DNA from: Patescibacteria group bacterium | GTDB taxonomy: Bacteria > Patescibacteria > Microgenomatia > Daviesbacterales > UBA10151 | Reading direction: 5' to 3' | NCBI GenBank assembly: GCA_023487645.1 | Contig: JAMDBX010000049.1 | Location: 1-13,893 of the forward strand | DNA: 13,893 bases | Shown here: one piece after another, positions 13,093 through 13,893 of the stretch | Numbering within the stretch: the stretch's first letter is position 1 | Layout of the letters: each line of letters begins with the position of its first letter | Position numbers and translations under genes: made by a program | Notes under the pieces: model-generated | The model's input: only the letters and a program-made list of their open reading frames with translations | Databases searched by the model: none | Told to the model about the DNA's origin: nothing

Positions 13093-13394
13093 AATCCATC
13101 GCCAAAGCCATTGCGGAAGTTAAGTTTAAAGACCGACCTAGAAACATTTCAAAAGAATTCCAAATGTACGGAGTTTTCTTGGCAGAAAGCCTGCAGGATA
13201 CCAAACATTATTCGCTTTATATCAAACTGGCCAAAAACATTGACCGCCATATTTTAGAAGAAGCCTTAAATTTTACCAAAGGCTACACCTCCGCTAAGTC
13301 TAAGGCTCGTGTATTTATGTGGAAGCTCAAAGAACTGAAGAGTGTTTACGTCCCGCCGAAGGCGGGAGGCAAGGTTCTTCGAAGCGAGCAGTAA
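13089..13394 (+). CDS. Small unknown protein coupled to the ligase gene, C-terminus altered by a repeat
   Basis: The 101-aa product (MKSIAKAIAEVKFKDRPRN at the start) is basic and mostly helical, with ESLQDTKHYSLYIKLAKNIDRHILEEALNF and ARVFMWKLKELK as the clearest helices. I do not know a function; short basic proteins of this look occur in Patescibacteria next to other genes. Its ATG overlaps the TGA of the ligase gene (ATGA at 13089-13092), so translation is coupled. The natural C-terminus has probably been replaced: after KELK the frame enters a CCCGCC-GAA-GGCGGG hairpin read as VPPKAGG and ends at TAA 13392-13394, while a second copy of the VFMWKLKELK coding sequence, shifted by one frame, follows at 13420 and ends at TAG 13468-13470. 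Confidence 0.6.
   Translation: MKSIAKAIAEVKFKDRPRNISKEFQMYGVFLAESLQDTKHYSLYIKLAKNIDRHILEEALNFTKGYTSAKSKARVFMWKLKELKSVYVPPKAGGKVLRSEQ
13351..13367. repeat. TCCCGCC-GAA-GGCGGGA hairpin repeat in the 3' end of the small gene
   Basis: A perfect 7-bp stem (TCCCGCC 13351-13357, GGCGGGA 13361-13367) with a GAA loop. It is translated as VPPKAGG. Hairpins of this CCCGCC/GGCGGG type are common interspersed repeats in Patescibacteria. The following bases (to 13420) form an imperfect inverted region whose GCAGTA (13388-13393) is inverted as TACTGC (13404-13409). Confidence 0.65.
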
Positions 13395-13419
13395 AATATC
13401 TCATACTGCGAGCGAGAAG

Positions 13420-13470
13420 GTCCTTATGTGGAAATTGAAAGAATTAAAAGTACAAGCTTCACTCAGATAG
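13420..13470 (+). pseudogene. Out-of-frame second copy of the small gene's C-terminal coding sequence
   Basis: Codons from 13420 read VLMWKLKELKVQASLR and stop at TAG 13468-13470. The first ten codons match 13311-13340 of the gene (VFMWKLKELK), 109 bases upstream. Nine of ten amino acids agree while 8 of 30 bases differ, and 7 of those 8 differences are synonymous. The copy is in the +1 frame relative to the intact gene and has no start of its own. The TAG abuts the stop of the convergent gene at 13471, as would be expected if this is the ancestral 3' end. Confidence 0.6.
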
Positions 13471-13716
13471 TTAAATGCGTTCATCCTGTTCAACAAAAGC
13501 CATCCCCTTAACCGGAGTTGAACCCCGCCACTCTTTGTCGGAAAGTGCTATATTACCCAGTTGCGCTAGCCAATCTTTTTCAATCTGCTCAGGAGTTAAA
13601 CCAACACAGCTATTTTTAAAGTCTTGGAAAGTATAGTTTTTACCTATTGTTGCTTTAAGAATAGGATCATCACTTGTTACCTCAGTTGTTCCAATTATTC
13701 CACCTTTTTCAACCAT
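13471..13716 (-). CDS. Small unknown 81-aa protein
   Basis: The product begins MVEKGGIIGTTEVTSDD and continues with ILKATIGKNYTFQDFKNSCVG and LTPEQIEKDWLAQLGNIAL; I do not recognise the family. It is acidic, soluble and without signal peptide. The frame is open upstream to a TTG at 13758, with a Met at 13734, but both lie inside a near-consensus promoter, so the ATG at 13714-13716 is chosen. No Shine-Dalgarno sequence precedes it; the leader would be about 7 bases. The stop (TAA at 13471-13473) directly touches the TAG of the remnant on the other strand. It is transcribed divergently from the gene at the right edge. Confidence 0.55.
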   Translation of the reverse strand: MVEKGGIIGTTEVTSDDPILKATIGKNYTFQDFKNSCVGLTPEQIEKDWLAQLGNIALSDKEWRGSTPVKGMAFVEQDERI

Positions 13717-13729
13717 AATAGATTTTTGT

Positions 13730-13758
13730 ATCATACATAGGTTGATAATAAGTGTCAA
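13730..13758 (-). promoter_or_regulatory. Near-consensus sigma70 promoter of the 81-aa gene
   Basis: Minus strand: perfect TTGACA (complement of 13753-13758), a 17-bp spacer, and TATGAT (complement of 13730-13735). Thirteen bases separate it from the ATG at 13716. It is the strongest promoter in the window and touches the ATG of the divergent gene at 13759. Confidence 0.75.
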
Positions 13759-13893
13759 ATGAATTATGTAGGTGAGCTAGCGGATCATATACACCTTTCA
13801 GTTAGAATTAAGGGGTTCAGGTATATTAAAACGGCACTCAAACTTGCTGGAATTAAATCATTATCTGAGCTGAAAGGAGGAATTGATGAAAAC
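13759..13893 (+). CDS. Unknown gene, N-terminal 45 codons (runs off right edge)
   Basis: An open frame starts at ATG 13759 and reaches the window end without a stop: MNYVGELADHIHLSVRIKGF, then RYIKTALKLAGIKSLSELK and GGIDEN. It looks helical with basic residues, but it is too short to assign. The ATG directly follows the -35 box of the divergent promoter; a GATAAT (13744-13749) could be its own -10 with a 9-base gap to the ATG. A strong Shine-Dalgarno and another ATG near its end (13886) suggest that it is short and overlaps the next gene, or that the real gene starts there and this frame is a leader. Confidence 0.45.
   Translation, partial: MNYVGELADHIHLSVRIKGFRYIKTALKLAGIKSLSELKGGIDEN
13873..13893 (+). 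promoter_or_regulatory. Strong Shine-Dalgarno and probable start of a further gene at 13886
   Basis: AAAGGAGG (13873-13880) lies 5 bases before an ATG at 13886-13888, the best ribosome binding site in the window. Only MK and part of a third codon are inside the window. The ATG is in a different frame from the open frame starting at 13759. Confidence 0.5.

Noticed and set aside
13500..13535. A GGTTCAACTCC-like T-arm on the minus strand, suggesting a tRNA
   Set aside because: Only two base pairs can close the putative T-loop stem, no D or anticodon arm is seen, and the bases encode WRGSTPVKG of the 81-aa gene.

Overview
The window looks like chromosomal DNA from a Candidate Phyla Radiation (Patescibacteria) bacterium, probably Microgenomates-like. 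This is inference from gene style, not a database match. The signs are AT-rich DNA, many small proteins of unknown family, sparse Shine-Dalgarno sequences, promoters lying only 11-13 nt from the start codon, a polytopic Wzy/WaaL-type ligase fused to TPRs, a DUF4258/DUF2283 pair, and short palindromic repeats of the TGTCATTC, CCCTGAGCG..TCGAAGGG and CCCGCC..GGCGGG types inside genes. TGA is used as a stop (ATPase and ligase genes), so the code is the standard bacterial one, not the recoded UGA of Gracilibacteria/Absconditabacteria.

Layout. 1-182: the 5' end of a transposase-like gene (minus strand), possibly the edge of an insertion sequence. 248-4643, minus strand: a SAM methyltransferase, an HD-domain protein, a dihydroorotate-dehydrogenase-like flavoprotein and a 403-aa protein ending in a J-like domain without HPD. 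The last three are tightly packed (1 and 23 nt gaps). 4735-5238, plus strand: a DUF4258-DUF2283 gene pair. 5243-8203, minus strand: mreB, a HAD phosphatase, and two small unknown genes, probably one transcription unit interrupted by an intergenic palindromic repeat. 8367-10157, plus strand: a P1B-type metal ATPase with the unusual TPC(x)6P transport motif. 10195-10887: an unknown protein with its own promoter, ended by a clear intrinsic terminator. 10929-10966: a 38-bp near-perfect palindrome. 11032-13394: the O-antigen-ligase-like membrane protein with C-terminal TPRs, translationally coupled to a small unknown gene. 13471-13716, minus: a small unknown gene with a near-consensus promoter, divergent from a gene running off the right edge.

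The genes do not form one pathway. The recognisable themes are cell shape and envelope (MreB, O-antigen ligase-like protein), metal export, nucleotide/phosphate metabolism (DHOD-like, HD, HAD) and a possible toxin-antitoxin-like pair. The strongest unexplained signals are: (a) palindromic repeats that have entered open reading frames in frame and are translated (DHOD-like, ligase, small gene at 13089); (b) a heptanucleotide tandem repeat inside the ligase gene that could cause slippage frameshifts; (c) a tail duplication after the 13089 gene whose two copies differ almost only at synonymous sites; (d) the 38-bp palindrome upstream of the ligase promoter; (e) a recurring promoter geometry that makes several genes nearly leaderless and corrects their start codons.
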